Of a DNA stretch of 64,000 bases, positions 51,393-59,809 are shown piece after piece (position 1 is the first letter of the stretch; every line of letters starts with the position of its first letter). Origin of the DNA: Phycisphaeraceae bacterium (lineage in GTDB: Bacteria > Planctomycetota > Phycisphaerae > Phycisphaerales > Phycisphaeraceae); assembly GCA_029260655.1 (NCBI GenBank), contig JAJDCU010000041.1, forward strand, positions 27,850-91,849. The letters run 5' to 3'. The notes under the pieces are model-generated. The model was not told the DNA's origin. It searched no databases and saw only the letters and a program-made list of their open reading frames with translations. Position numbers and translations under genes: made by a program.

Positions 51393-54300
51393 TCACGGCT
51401 CAACCCAATCCACGCCGCCGACCCCACTGGTGCCGTCACCCGGGGGGCTGCCGCCGAAGACGTTGCTGGCCTGATTCGCGTTGAAGGCCCGGTCGTAGAC
51501 CGCCACGCGGTGTAGCGTGCCCAGCCAGTCCAGGCCGCCGGTTTCCTCATCGCCAAGCATGAAGCGGAACGTGTTGTCCCAGTTCAATGTGCCGGTACGC
51601 GCCGAGGTGACCTCAGACGAGCCGTTACGGAACATCGTGACATTGGCCCCGTCATACGAGACGATCACGTGCTCCTGCGTAGCGGCGGTGAGGACCGAGG
51701 ACGAGCTGATGTCGGGCGTGCCGTTGCTCGTGGTGGTGTCGGTCCTTAAGCGCGAGACGTAGGCGTCGGCTTCCTGGCCGAAGGTTATGTTCCGGCTGGC
51801 GGCCCCGCCGGAGTAGGACACGATCCGCGCCGGCCCGCCCTGGGACGTGTCCGCGGGCGTGAAGGCGACCTCCAGGCTCACCTCGTTGGTGGCGGTCAAT
51901 GCGTCGTAGAGCTTGGTCGCGGCGGCGGGTGAGATGACGCGGGTGGCGGCGGTGATATCAAGCCCGCCGCCGGAAACCCAGCTAACGATGCCCGCGTCCT
52001 CAATATCCAGGTCCAGCGGCACGCCGAACCCGCTGGTGTCGTAGGCGATCAAGGCCACGCCACCGCCGGGCGCATTGCCGGTATAGATATTGTTGACCTG
52101 TGTCACGTCAAAGCCCTGATCGTAGATCCGCACGTCGTCGATCAAACCCTCGAAGAAATCCTGTACGGGTGTGGCCAACAGGTCGTCGCTGCTCCAGGTG
52201 TTGGCCCCCAGCACGATCGGCTCATAGTTGCCGGCGCCGCCGGAGTTGGTCCCCAATCCGCCGGTGTAGCTGTCGGAATCCTTCTGCGACCCGTTTCGGT
52301 AGAGCCGCAGCCCCCCGGGCCCGAAACTGACCACGACGTGGTACCAGTTGCCAACCGACAGCCCGGATGACTGCAAGGTGTAGTCGGCGCCGTCGCTCTG
52401 CAGCCTGACCTTGAGTTTCTTGCCGTCGGTGTAGATGTGCAGGTGCCCACCGGTGTCGAAGTTCTGTGAATCCTTGGAGAACAGGCCGTGATGCCCGGAC
52501 AGGTTGTCGGGCTTGAACCAAAAAGACACCGAGCCGTCATCGAGAAGGTAAGCGTCGTCGTGGGAGATCACGATGTAGCAGTCCACACCGTCGAACTGCA
52601 CGGCCGTCCCACCGTCACCGTTGCCCGCAGCCCCGCCGGTGGCCCCGCCGAAAGAGCTGCCGTTGTTGCCGGCCGCGTCATCGGTGGCGACCAGGCCTCC
52701 CCCGTTGAGGATCAGTTCCTTGGCCTCAAAACCGCTGGCGATCACCTGGGCACCGCTCCCGTCGAGGTTGGCGCGTGTGACCTGAAGAGACAGCTTATCT
52801 GACCAGTAGACCTTGCCCCCGGTCGGGTCCAGCGCCAGCGCCTTGATTTCCACCCCGGTCGCCAGGTCCTCGATATTCGAGCCGTCCAGGTTGGATCGCT
52901 GGAGCTTATCGTCATCTTTGTTGTACCAGTACAGCTTGCCCCCGGCGACGTCGAGTGTCATCTCCTTGGCCTCGAATCCACTGGCGATCATCTCGGCGTT
53001 TGCCCCGTCCAGATCGGCGCGCATCACCTGGAAGGGGTCCTTCTGCGACCAGTAGATCTTGCCCGCGGTCAAGTCCAGATCCATCACCTTAACGTCCAGC
53101 GTGCTCCCGGCCCCCAACCCGGAGGCCACGTCCTGGACGTTTGTGCCGTTCAGGTCCGATCGCTGGATCTTATTGGCGTCCTTGTTGTACCAATACAGCT
53201 TGCCGCCGGCATGATCGACGATCATCTGCTTGGCCTCGAACCCGCTGGCGATCATCTGGGCGCCGGTCCCGTCGAGGTTGGCGCGCATGATCTGGAAAGG
53301 ATCCTTTTCCGACCAGAAGATCTTGCCCCCTGTCGGGTCCAGCCCCAACGCCTTGACGTCCACCACGGTCGTCAGGTCCTGGATATTCGAGCCGTCGAGA
53401 TCCGAGGACTGGATCTTGTCTGAATCCTTGTTGAACCAATACAGCTTGCCGGCGGAGGCGTCGATCGTGAGATACTTGGTCTCAAACCCCGTCGCAAGGT
53501 CCTGCACGTTCGAACCGTCCAGGTCGGCCTGCTGGAGCTTATCGGCGTCGTTGTTGTACCAGTACACCTTGTTAGGCGCATCCCCGCCTGCCTCATCCAG
53601 CAACCAGTGCCCGACCAGCGTCGGGGGGATCAGAACCTCCTGAAACTCATACAAAGCAATCAGTTGCGGATTGTCTGAGGTCGTGGTCGCCGCGATCCCG
53701 GCGAGGTCCTGGTGGTATTGAGCGTTTTCTTTGATCTCCGCCCGATCGCCCTGGAATGTGCCGTAGAAGTGGGAGCTGTCTTTCACATGCAGCAGCCCGG
53801 TCGGCGCGATGACCGTCGCGTAGGTCTGTGAGCTGTCCTCGAAGTCGACGTGATCGGAAGCCATCTGGTAGATCGTCATCCGGGCCGGGTCGGCGGTGTT
53901 GACGTTGACCTGGGCGGTGCCCATAGCCTCGTACTTCCCACCGTTTAGGTAGAGCTTAAGGCTCCCGCCGGGCAGGATTGAAAGTACTGAGGTGTCTTCG
54001 ATTGCGAAATCCCCATCGACGAGGAGGGTCACATCGCCGGAGATCTGAACGGTCGCCCCTGACCGGATTCTCAAGCTGCTAAACCGCTGATCGCTGCCGA
54101 AGTTCGTCGTGCCGCCAGACAACACCACGGTGCCCTGGCTGGAGGGCATGCCGGTCGGGGCTGTGATCGAGGGGACAGCGATGGTAGAGGTCAATACCGT
54201 AGATGAACCCGAGATGGAGCCTGCGTTGCTGATCGCGGTGGCGGTGTCGCCGCCGAGCCCGACCATCACGCTGCCGCCGACCGTGCCGCCGCTCTCGACG

Positions 54301-55595
54301 GTGATCGCGCCGCCGGTGGTCAGGTTGGTCGCAAGCACAGCGTTAGAGCCGACGTTCGAGCCGCCGTAGGCCCCCAGTCTGGAGTCGAAACTGTCGATCG
54401 AACCGCTGTCCTCGACTGAGATCGACCCCGAGACGGCGATCCCGGCGCCGGAAGTCTGAACCACGTCCACGCCCGCCCACTCAAGGGAGCGTTTGAGGAT
54501 CGTCTGCCCGGCGGTGTTCAAGGTGGTGATGTCGATCCCGGTCGTGCCCCAGGGCAGCAGGACACGCCGGTTGGGCGAGGGCGAGCCACCGATCAGCACG
54601 TCACCGACATCGACCAACACCAGGGCGGGATTGGCGTTGGTGCTACGGGTCGCCAACACCGTAGCGCCCCCGGCAAGGACGCCCCGGTGCCTGGATAGCT
54701 GCTGAGAGCTGGTCGTGATCGTCAGGTTGTTCATGTCCGCCGTCGCGACGGTCGAGGTGATGTAGTGGGTGTTGTCTATGATGTCGATCTGAGATCCGGT
54801 ATACGACCCGCCGTTCGTGTCGGTCATCAGCAACTCATCATTGAGGTTGTCCTTGTCGCTGACGACGCCGAGGCTCGTGCTGTTTAGTTTCGAGCCCACC
54901 GTGCTCGGGCTGACCGACGTCACGACATACACGACATCCGCATCGGCCATGGCCGCGTCGTACTCGGCCTGGCTGTCGTTGTCATTGATCAGGGTGACGC
55001 CGAAACCCCATCCATTGAGCAGGTCGATCTTGTCCTGGTCCTGCGTGGTCAGGCTGGCGGGATTGCCGACGATCATCAGGACGTCCACGCTGACCGCCGC
55101 CCCCCCCGGCGTGACCACCGCGTGGACGGTGTGGCTGACGCCGTTGAAGTTTGCAACAACGGTCAGGGTCACTGGGTCGGAGGTGTCGTCCGCCAAGTCG
55201 CTGTCGGTGTTGTCGACCACGCCGTCGCCGTCGGTATCCAGCCCGTCGTAGCCGAAGAGGTCGAAGGTCCCGCCGTTAAACGAGGCGTTGGTGACCCATT
55301 GGCCGTGGGTCTTGTCGGCCCGCCAGGTCGGGTCGGTCTGGACATAATTGATCCCGACCACCAGCGCCGACTCAGCGACGCTGCGTGCCTGGGCGTGTTT
55401 CAGGACGTTCTGTGCGACCCCGAGGGACGTGGACTGTGACGACAGGAACGACATCGACAGGATCGTCGCCATCGCCACCGCGATCAGCACCAGCAGCATC
55501 GCCACGCCGTGTTGGCGCGGGTGTGCGCCCCTAGCCCACGAAGTCAATCCGGTGGCTTCCCCGGTGAATGTGCGATCTGAATCATGCATCTTCAT
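51393..55595 (-). CDS. giant K-like minor pseudopilin with Rossmann-like, beta-solenoid, YWTD propeller and LamG domains
   Basis: A 1400-residue protein, far longer than GspK/PilX (~320). A class III-type leader, HPRQHG then VAMLLVLIAVAMATILSMSF, gives a pseudopilin helix. Then follow: a calcium-loop stretch DGLDTDGDGVVDNTDSD; a GATase/flavodoxin-like domain (VLMIVGNPASLTTQD to RRVLLPWGTTG, about 150-370); a Gly/Ser-rich beta-solenoid of DUF7305 type (about 375-640); TLVGHWLLDEAGGD, the first strand of a LamG domain; about 297 residues with seven YW motifs (KLYWYNKDxDKIQRSDLDGS; KIYWSEKDPFQxMRANLDG); then the rest of that LamG (FDGVDCYIVISHDDAYLLDD); and a second concanavalin-like domain. Probably the tip adhesin of a pseudopilus. 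ATG 55595 follows GGTGG; last gene of the I-J-K set. Confidence 0.8.
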   Translation of the reverse strand: MKMHDSDRTFTGEATGLTSWARGAHPRQHGVAMLLVLIAVAMATILSMSFLSSQSTSLGVAQNVLKHAQARSVAESALVVGINYVQTDPTWRADKTHGQWVTNASFNGGTFDLFGYDGLDTDGDGVVDNTDSDLADDTSDPVTLTVVANFNGVSHTVHAVVTPGGAAVSVDVLMIVGNPASLTTQDQDKIDLLNGWGFGVTLINDNDSQAEYDAAMADADVVYVVTSVSPSTVGSKLNSTSLGVVSDKDNLNDELLMTDTNGGSYTGSQIDIIDNTHYITSTVATADMNNLTITTSSQQLSRHRGVLAGGATVLATRSTNANPALVLVDVGDVLIGGSPSPNRRVLLPWGTTGIDITTLNTAGQTILKRSLEWAGVDVVQTSGAGIAVSGSISVEDSGSIDSFDSRLGAYGGSNVGSNAVLATNLTTGGAITVESGGTVGGSVMVGLGGDTATAISNAGSISGSSTVLTSTIAVPSITAPTGMPSSQGTVVLSGGTTNFGSDQRFSSLRIRSGATVQISGDVTLLVDGDFAIEDTSVLSILPGGSLKLYLNGGKYEAMGTAQVNVNTADPARMTIYQMASDHVDFEDSSQTYATVIAPTGLLHVKDSSHFYGTFQGDRAEIKENAQYHQDLAGIAATTTSDNPQLIALYEFQEVLIPPTLVGHWLLDEAGGDAPNKVYWYNNDADKLQQADLDGSNVQDLATGFETKYLTIDASAGKLYWFNKDSDKIQSSDLDGSNIQDLTTVVDVKALGLDPTGGKIFWSEKDPFQIMRANLDGTGAQMIASGFEAKQMIVDHAGGKLYWYNKDANKIQRSDLNGTNVQDVASGLGAGSTLDVKVMDLDLTAGKIYWSQKDPFQVMRADLDGANAEMIASGFEAKEMTLDVAGGKLYWYNKDDDKLQRSNLDGSNIEDLATGVEIKALALDPTGGKVYWSDKLSLQVTRANLDGSGAQVIASGFEAKELILNGGGLVATDDAAGNNGSSFGGATGGAAGNGDGGTAVQFDGVDCYIVISHDDAYLLDDGSVSFWFKPDNLSGHHGLFSKDSQNFDTGGHLHIYTDGKKLKVRLQSDGADYTLQSSGLSVGNWYHVVVSFGPGGLRLYRNGSQKDSDSYTGGLGTNSGGAGNYEPIVLGANTWSSDDLLATPVQDFFEGLIDDVRIYDQGFDVTQVNNIYTGNAPGGGVALIAYDTSGFGVPLDLDIEDAGIVSWVSGGGLDITAATRVISPAAATKLYDALTATNEVSLEVAFTPADTSQGGPARIVSYSGGAASRNITFGQEADAYVSRLRTDTTTSNGTPDISSSSVLTAATQEHVIVSYDGANVTMFRNGSSEVTSARTGTLNWDNTFRFMLGDEETGGLDWLGTLHRVAVYDRAFNANQASNVFGGSPPGDGTSGVGGVDWVEP

Positions 55596-55609
55596 CTGTC
55601 CACCCACAT

Positions 55610-56290
55610 TCAATCCCTTAGCGAAACCGCGTTCACCGAGGTGTCCGTTAAAGAGCCCGCGCTTAGTGTCAACTGAAAACTCACCAGCGCCGCGTCCATT
55701 GGGTCCACGGCATCCACGCTGACCGCCCACTGAGCGACGCCCGTCGCCCAGAGTTCGCCGACCAGATCGCCGCTAACGATCAACGCGTTCGTGATCGTGT
55801 CGAAGTCGTCGGTCAACAGATACGCCGCATTCACCGCCAGCGGGTCCGGGGTGTACGCCGTCAGCTCCCTGGCGACGGCGTCCAGTTCGATCCGCTTTAG
55901 TTCAAGCAGGTCGGGCTCGCCGCTGGCGTTGAGGTCCTTGACCCAGAGCACGATGTACCCGTCGGCCGCGTCGAGCACCTGCGCGGACTGACGGATGCTC
56001 GCGGTGATCCGGGCACTGAGTGTCTTATTCTTCACCACCAGTGACCGCAGGTCCCGGCTGCCCGAGGTGCCGTAGGAAACCGCGGTCAGCATCGACGCGA
56101 TCGCCGCGCCGATCAGGCCCGTGATCGCCAGCGCCATGAGCAACTCGACCAGCGTCAGGCCCAGGCGTCTTGGGGAGCGCGACGACACCGTTGATTTTTC
56201 ATAGCCGCGACTCGACGAGTCGCGGGCCCCACGGCGTGTCACGCCGTGGCTATAAAGTGCCGATGGCTTTATCCTTGCGATATCGCTCAC
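55610..56290 (-). CDS. J-like minor pseudopilin
   Basis: A 226-residue protein with a prepilin peptidase site RRLG before LTLVELLMALAITGLIGAAI, hence a type II secretion/type IV pilus-type pseudopilin. Its size, and its place between I-like and K-like members, match GspJ. It starts with GTG overlapping the stop of the upstream gene (GTGA). The first ~40 residues are odd because codons 13-30 are the palindromic element at 56201-56253; a GTG at codon 35 may be the original start. The rest is beta-rich, including KNKTLSARITASIRQSAQVL. It lies 14 bases before the K-like gene. Confidence 0.8.
   Translation of the reverse strand: MSDIARIKPSALYSHGVTRRGARDSSSRGYEKSTVSSRSPRRLGLTLVELLMALAITGLIGAAIASMLTAVSYGTSGSRDLRSLVVKNKTLSARITASIRQSAQVLDAADGYIVLWVKDLNASGEPDLLELKRIELDAVARELTAYTPDPLAVNAAYLLTDDFDTITNALIVSGDLVGELWATGVAQWAVSVDAVDPMDAALVSFQLTLSAGSLTDTSVNAVSLRD
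56201..56253. repeat. 53-bp twin-hairpin palindromic element, copy 1
   Basis: Outer arms ATAGCC/GGCTAT enclose two perfect hairpins, CCGCGACTC-GAC-GAGTCGCGG and ACGGCGT-GTC-ACGCCGT. It lies inside the 5' part of the J-like pseudopilin gene in frame. An inverted copy with about 85% identity and identical length is at 57896-57948. Confidence 0.8.
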
Positions 56291-56817
56291 GGCGTCGGCT
56301 CCTGGATGAACCGGCTGACCGTCCAGGCCCGGCTGCTCTGATCGGTCACCGTGACGGTAACGCTCAATCCGTCGTGATCTCCGCCGAGGTCCGACAGTGT
56401 CACCGTTGAGTAGGTCGTGGTGACGGCTCGGCCAAAACGCTGATACAGCTGGGGGTACGCCGTTAAAGACTGGTCCCGCACGGCTCCGGCCGCTTCGGTG
56501 AAGCCGTCGTAGTCGTCGGCGTTGTCGAACAGCCCGCGCGACGTCTCGCCGGCGTCAGGCCCGGCGGCCAGATCGCCTTCGGGGTCGTCGTACGGCTTGC
56601 TGAGAACCTCATCGATCATCGCCTCGGCCAACGCCACCGCGCGCGAGGCGTGCATCGCTTCGTAGGTGTGTGACTGGCCCGATACCACCGCCTGCGTCAG
56701 CGCGGCGACCGAGAACGCCAGCACCATCACGGCGAACATCACCTCCATCAGTGTGAAGCCGTGGTCGGCTGCCGCCTGATTGCACCGGATCAGATGCCTT
56801 GGGTGTTCCTTGGCCAT
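56287..56817 (-). CDS. I-like minor pseudopilin
   Basis: A 176-residue protein with the leader AAADHG before FTLMEVMFAVMVLAFSVAAL, the prepilin type methylation motif with Glu at +5. Its length and position (first of three) match GspI/PilV. After the helix come QAVVSGQSHTYEAMHASRAV with ALAEAMIDEVLSKPYDD and a beta-rich C-terminus (YSTVTLSDLGGDHDGLSVTV). ATG 56817 is chosen with GGAAGG a few bases upstream. It opens the I-J-K operon on the minus strand; an H-like gene is divergent 174 bases away. The secretion ATPase and secretin are not in the window. Confidence 0.82.
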   Translation of the reverse strand: MAKEHPRHLIRCNQAAADHGFTLMEVMFAVMVLAFSVAALTQAVVSGQSHTYEAMHASRAVALAEAMIDEVLSKPYDDPEGDLAAGPDAGETSRGLFDNADDYDGFTEAAGAVRDQSLTAYPQLYQRFGRAVTTTYSTVTLSDLGGDHDGLSVTVTVTDQSSRAWTVSRFIQEPTP

Positions 56818-56991
56818 CAACCTTCCTATCCCTTTTGCGCAGACCCTAAGCGCGGCCATAACCCTTAAGTCGTCAATCGAGACAACCCAGTTAACCACGA
56901 CCGGTGTTCCCGCCTTGAGTTATCGGTCTCGGCCGGCGATCACCGCCGAACCAAACAGCCGGCGCGATCACGCCGATGATCTGGATAAGTG

Positions 56992-57510
56992 ATGGTCTCC
57001 GCCCACTACACACGCGGACCCCGAGGGTTCACCCTGATCGAGCTGCTCATCGTGGCGACGATCGTGGCGATCGCCGCTGCGCTGGCGGTGCCGATGCTCA
57101 AGAACACCGCCGCCAGCAAGCTCCAGGGCGCCGCGTCCTCGCTCGTAGCAGACCTCGCCTTCGCCAAGGTCGAGTCCATCGCCCACGGCGATGACCCTCG
57201 GCTGGTCGTCTTCGACCCCCCCGCCGACACCTACCACATCGCCGCCGCGTCCGACCCCGCCACCCCGATCACCAACCCGATCGCCGCCAGGCCTTACAGC
57301 ATCACATACGGGCAGGGAACCGCCGTCAGCCTCATCGGCGTCGGGATCGACAGCGTCAGCGTCGGCGGAGACGACCAACTGGGGTTCGGCATCTACGGCG
57401 GCCTCGACCAGCCCACCGCCGCCACCATCACCCTCGGATGCGACGGCCAAACCGTCACCGTCAGCGTCGACCCCAATACAGGTGAGTCAACGATCGGGGC
57501 GATTAATTGA
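56992..57510 (+). CDS. H/FimT-like minor pseudopilin
   Basis: A 172-residue protein with the leader YTRGPRG before FTLIELLIVATIVAIAAALA, a canonical prepilin peptidase site and helix. The following LKNTAASKLQGAASSLVADL with AFAKVESIAHGDDPRLVVFD is characteristic of GspH/FimT, and the C-terminal DPNTGESTIGAIN closes a small beta domain. It is divergent from the I-J-K set, so all four minor pseudopilins of a tip complex are together. ATG 56992 is used; the GTG before it is an alternative. Its stop codon is part of the cruciform at 57508-57570. Confidence 0.87.
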   Translation: MVSAHYTRGPRGFTLIELLIVATIVAIAAALAVPMLKNTAASKLQGAASSLVADLAFAKVESIAHGDDPRLVVFDPPADTYHIAAASDPATPITNPIAARPYSITYGQGTAVSLIGVGIDSVSVGGDDQLGFGIYGGLDQPTAATITLGCDGQTVTVSVDPNTGESTIGAIN

Positions 57511-57570
57511 TGTTCGATGTGCAATGTTCAATCGATTCGGCGAAGATTGAACATCGAACCTTGAACATCA
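57508..57570. repeat. 63-bp imperfect palindrome that provides both flanking stop codons
   Basis: TGATGTTC pairs with GAACATCA and GTTCAATC with GATTGAAC, giving a long cruciform around GATTCGGCGAA. Its left end is the TGA of the H-like gene and its right end the TGA of the convergent DUF6504-like gene. It lacks a U-tract but may form the shared 3' end of both mRNAs. Confidence 0.75.
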
Positions 57571-57897
57571 TCTCACCGTGTAGACAAACCACCGCGCCTT
57601 CGCGTTTTTGCGGTTTTTCTGGCGTTCGAAGTAGAGCTTCATGATGTGGCCGGTGTCTGTGCGGACCTCCCACCAGTGCCTGCGGAGGTAAACTTCGCCG
57701 GTACTGTCGGGGCTGCTGGTTTTCCAGACCGTAAGAACCTCGTCGACCGTGTACTCACCACCGCGCCAGGTGAAGCGCCCCGGCAGGCCGGGCTCGCCCT
57801 TGGCGATCGAACGGGTATCAAACGTGCCCGGCGCGGGGGTGATCGGCTCGCTGATGAATTGTTCGTTGGGTTGCTCTGTCACACCATGGTCTTTCAT
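57568..57897 (-). CDS. DUF6504-like small protein
   Basis: A 109-residue protein. The centre, GRFTWRGGEYTVDEVLTVWK, then EVYLRRHWWEVRTDTGHIMK and LYFERQKNRKNAKARWFVYT, matches the pattern of DUF6504-type proteins (a Trp-rich, strand-forming domain in actinobacteria and others). Function is unknown. The ATG at 57897 is built from the end of the palindromic element at 57896 (GGCT-ATG); a GTG five codons later is an alternative start independent of the element. It converges on the H-like pseudopilin gene. Confidence 0.7.
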   Translation of the reverse strand: MKDHGVTEQPNEQFISEPITPAPGTFDTRSIAKGEPGLPGRFTWRGGEYTVDEVLTVWKTSSPDSTGEVYLRRHWWEVRTDTGHIMKLYFERQKNRKNAKARWFVYTVR

Positions 57898-57948
57898 AGC
57901 CGTGGTGTTACACACCGCGGGGCCCGCGACTCGTAGAGTCGCGGCTAT
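57896..57948. repeat. 53-bp twin-hairpin palindromic element, copy 2 (inverted)
   Basis: ATAGCC/GGCTAT arms enclose CCGTGGTGT-TAC-ACACCGCGG and CCGCGACTC-GTA-GAGTCGCGG. It is the reverse complement of the 56201 copy, with compensating changes in the second stem. It fills most of the 70 bases between the FAA hydrolase gene and the DUF6504-like gene. Confidence 0.85.
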
Positions 57949-57967
57949 GAGTCATCTGTTGATCGGG

Positions 57968-58786
57968 TCAACAACCCGTTGTACTCGCCGCCACGACATG
58001 GTTGGTGAGTTTCCCGATCTTCTCAACTTCGACCGTCACCTCGTCGCCGGGCTTTAAGAAGACCTGTGGGTCACGTCCCGCGCCGACACCGGCGGGGGTG
58101 CCGGTGAGGATGACCGTGCCGGGCAGGAGCGTCGTGTCCTGGCTGAGGAAGGCGATCAATTCGGTGACGGGGAAGATCATGTCGGCGGTCGAGCCCTGCT
58201 GCATGACCTGGCCGTTGAGGGTGGTGGTCAGCGTGAGCGCCTGGGGGTCAGGGATCTCGTCGGCGGTGACCATGACCGGGCCCATCGGGGCGAAGCTGTC
58301 GAAACCCTTGCCTCGGATCCACTGCCCGCCGCTGCCCTTTTTTTGCCACCAGCGGGCGGAGACATCGTTGGCGCAGGTGTAGCCAAGGACATGCTCAAGC
58401 GCCTTGTCTTGAGAGATATCGCGGCCGGGCTTGCCGATGACCACGGCCAGTTCACACTCGTAATCGACCTCCGGCCCGTTCGAGCAGGCGGGCAGACGGA
58501 TCGCCGAGCCGGGGTGGCTCAGCGCGCTGCTGGGTTTCATGAAGACGACCGGCCGAGGTGGCAGCTCGCTACCCATTTCCAGAGCGTGCTGGCGGTAGTT
58601 CTGGCCGATGCAGAAGATGTTGGCCGGCTCGATCGGGGCCAGGCGCCCGGCGATCCCCACGACCTGGCCCTTGGTTTCAGGGGCCTGAATCAGAGGTGAT
58701 CCGGTGATCAGATCGACCGTATCATCACCTAAGTCATTTCCATAACACATCTTACCGTCATTATCCACAAACCGTGTAATCCGCAT
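57968..58786 (-). CDS. fumarylacetoacetate hydrolase-family protein
   Basis: A 272-residue protein of the FAH superfamily, which hydrolyses or decarboxylates C-C bonds of acylpyruvate-type substrates with a divalent metal. The family blocks are NIFCIGQNYRQHALEMG, VVFMKPSSALSHPGSAI, the metal-ligand segment VDYECELAVVIGKPGRDIS, YTCANDVSARWWQKK, KGFDSFAPMGPVMVTADEI and VILTGTPAGVGAGRDPQVFL with KPGDEVTVEVEKIGKL. The substrate cannot be told. It is divergent from accD across about 90 bases that hold a TATAAT (58816) on the accD side. Confidence 0.93.
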   Translation of the reverse strand: MRITRFVDNDGKMCYGNDLGDDTVDLITGSPLIQAPETKGQVVGIAGRLAPIEPANIFCIGQNYRQHALEMGSELPPRPVVFMKPSSALSHPGSAIRLPACSNGPEVDYECELAVVIGKPGRDISQDKALEHVLGYTCANDVSARWWQKKGSGGQWIRGKGFDSFAPMGPVMVTADEIPDPQALTLTTTLNGQVMQQGSTADMIFPVTELIAFLSQDTTLLPGTVILTGTPAGVGAGRDPQVFLKPGDEVTVEVEKIGKLTNHVVAASTTGC

Positions 58787-58875
58787 GGCTGGTGTATCTC
58801 CAAAAGGTTTGCCGATATAATCCTAACGCCTCGCTCGCGCGGGGCATTTTGCATCGTGTGCCGAAGGGAGCCATT

Positions 58876-59772
58876 TTGGCGGATGAGCCGGTGAAATCAA
58901 CGACCCATACCCAGCCGCCTGCACAAAACCAGGCGGACCGCTCCTGGCTGGGGATGAAGCAGGAAGAAAACGGCAAGACCCAGGGCGTACCCGAGGGCTT
59001 GTGGAAGCGCTGCCCCAACTGCGAAGCGATGCTGTACGCCAAGCAGGTCCAGCAGAACCTGCACGTCTGCCCGGACTGCGACTACCACTACCGCATCCAC
59101 GCCGAGGATAGGATCGAACAGCTGTGCGACCCCGGCAGCTTCGAGCCGATGTGGGCCGACTTGTCACCGCGTGACACCCTGGGGTTTCAGGACCGCATCC
59201 CCTACAAGCAGCGGCTTGAAAACGAACAGACCAAGACCGGGCACCAGGACGCCGTGCAGTGCGGTCGGGCGTTTATCAAAGGACGCGGCGTGGTCCTGGC
59301 GGCGATGGATAGCCGGTTCATGATGGCGTCGATGGGCTGCGTGGTCGGGGAGAAGATCACCCGAGCGATCGAGTTGGGCACGGAGTCAGGTCGGCCGGTC
59401 ATCATCGTCAGCGCCTCGGGCGGGGCGCGCATGCAGGAGTCGGCGCTTTCCCTGATGCAGATGGCCAAGACATCGGCGGCGCTTGCGCGGCTGGACGAAC
59501 AAGGCGGGCTTTTCGTCAGTGTGCTGACCGACCCAACGACCGGCGGGGTGACCGCGAGCTTCGCGATGCTCGGGGACGTGATCCTGGCCGAGCGCGAAGC
59601 GCTGATCGGGTTTGCCGGGCCCCGTGTGATCGCCAACACCGTACGCCAGGAGTTGCCCGACGGCTTCCAGCGGGCCGAGTTTCTCCGTGACAAGGGCTTC
59701 GTCGATCGGGTGGTCCACCGCCACGACCTGCGCAGTGAAATCAGCCGGGTGATCGACTACGCGGGCAAGTAA
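58876..59772 (+). CDS. accD: acetyl-CoA carboxylase carboxyltransferase subunit beta
   Basis: With AccA it moves the carboxyl group from carboxybiotin to acetyl-CoA, giving malonyl-CoA for fatty acid synthesis. The 298-residue protein has the four-cysteine zinc ribbon KRCPNCEAMLYAKQ ... HVCPDCDYHYRI, then the crotonase fold: MDSRFMMASMGCVVGEKITR, IVSASGGARMQESALSLMQM, LTDPTTGGVTASFAMLGDVI and FAGPRVIANTVRQELPDGFQ. The start is TTG 58876 with GGGAG 6 bases upstream; no ATG precedes the ribbon at a better distance except one 26 codons in. AccA is elsewhere. Confidence 0.96.
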   Translation: MADEPVKSTTHTQPPAQNQADRSWLGMKQEENGKTQGVPEGLWKRCPNCEAMLYAKQVQQNLHVCPDCDYHYRIHAEDRIEQLCDPGSFEPMWADLSPRDTLGFQDRIPYKQRLENEQTKTGHQDAVQCGRAFIKGRGVVLAAMDSRFMMASMGCVVGEKITRAIELGTESGRPVIIVSASGGARMQESALSLMQMAKTSAALARLDEQGGLFVSVLTDPTTGGVTASFAMLGDVILAEREALIGFAGPRVIANTVRQELPDGFQRAEFLRDKGFVDRVVHRHDLRSEISRVIDYAGK

Positions 59773-59809
59773 CCTTTCTCAGTACCATCAAGATCGGCAA
59801 GACCCAGGG

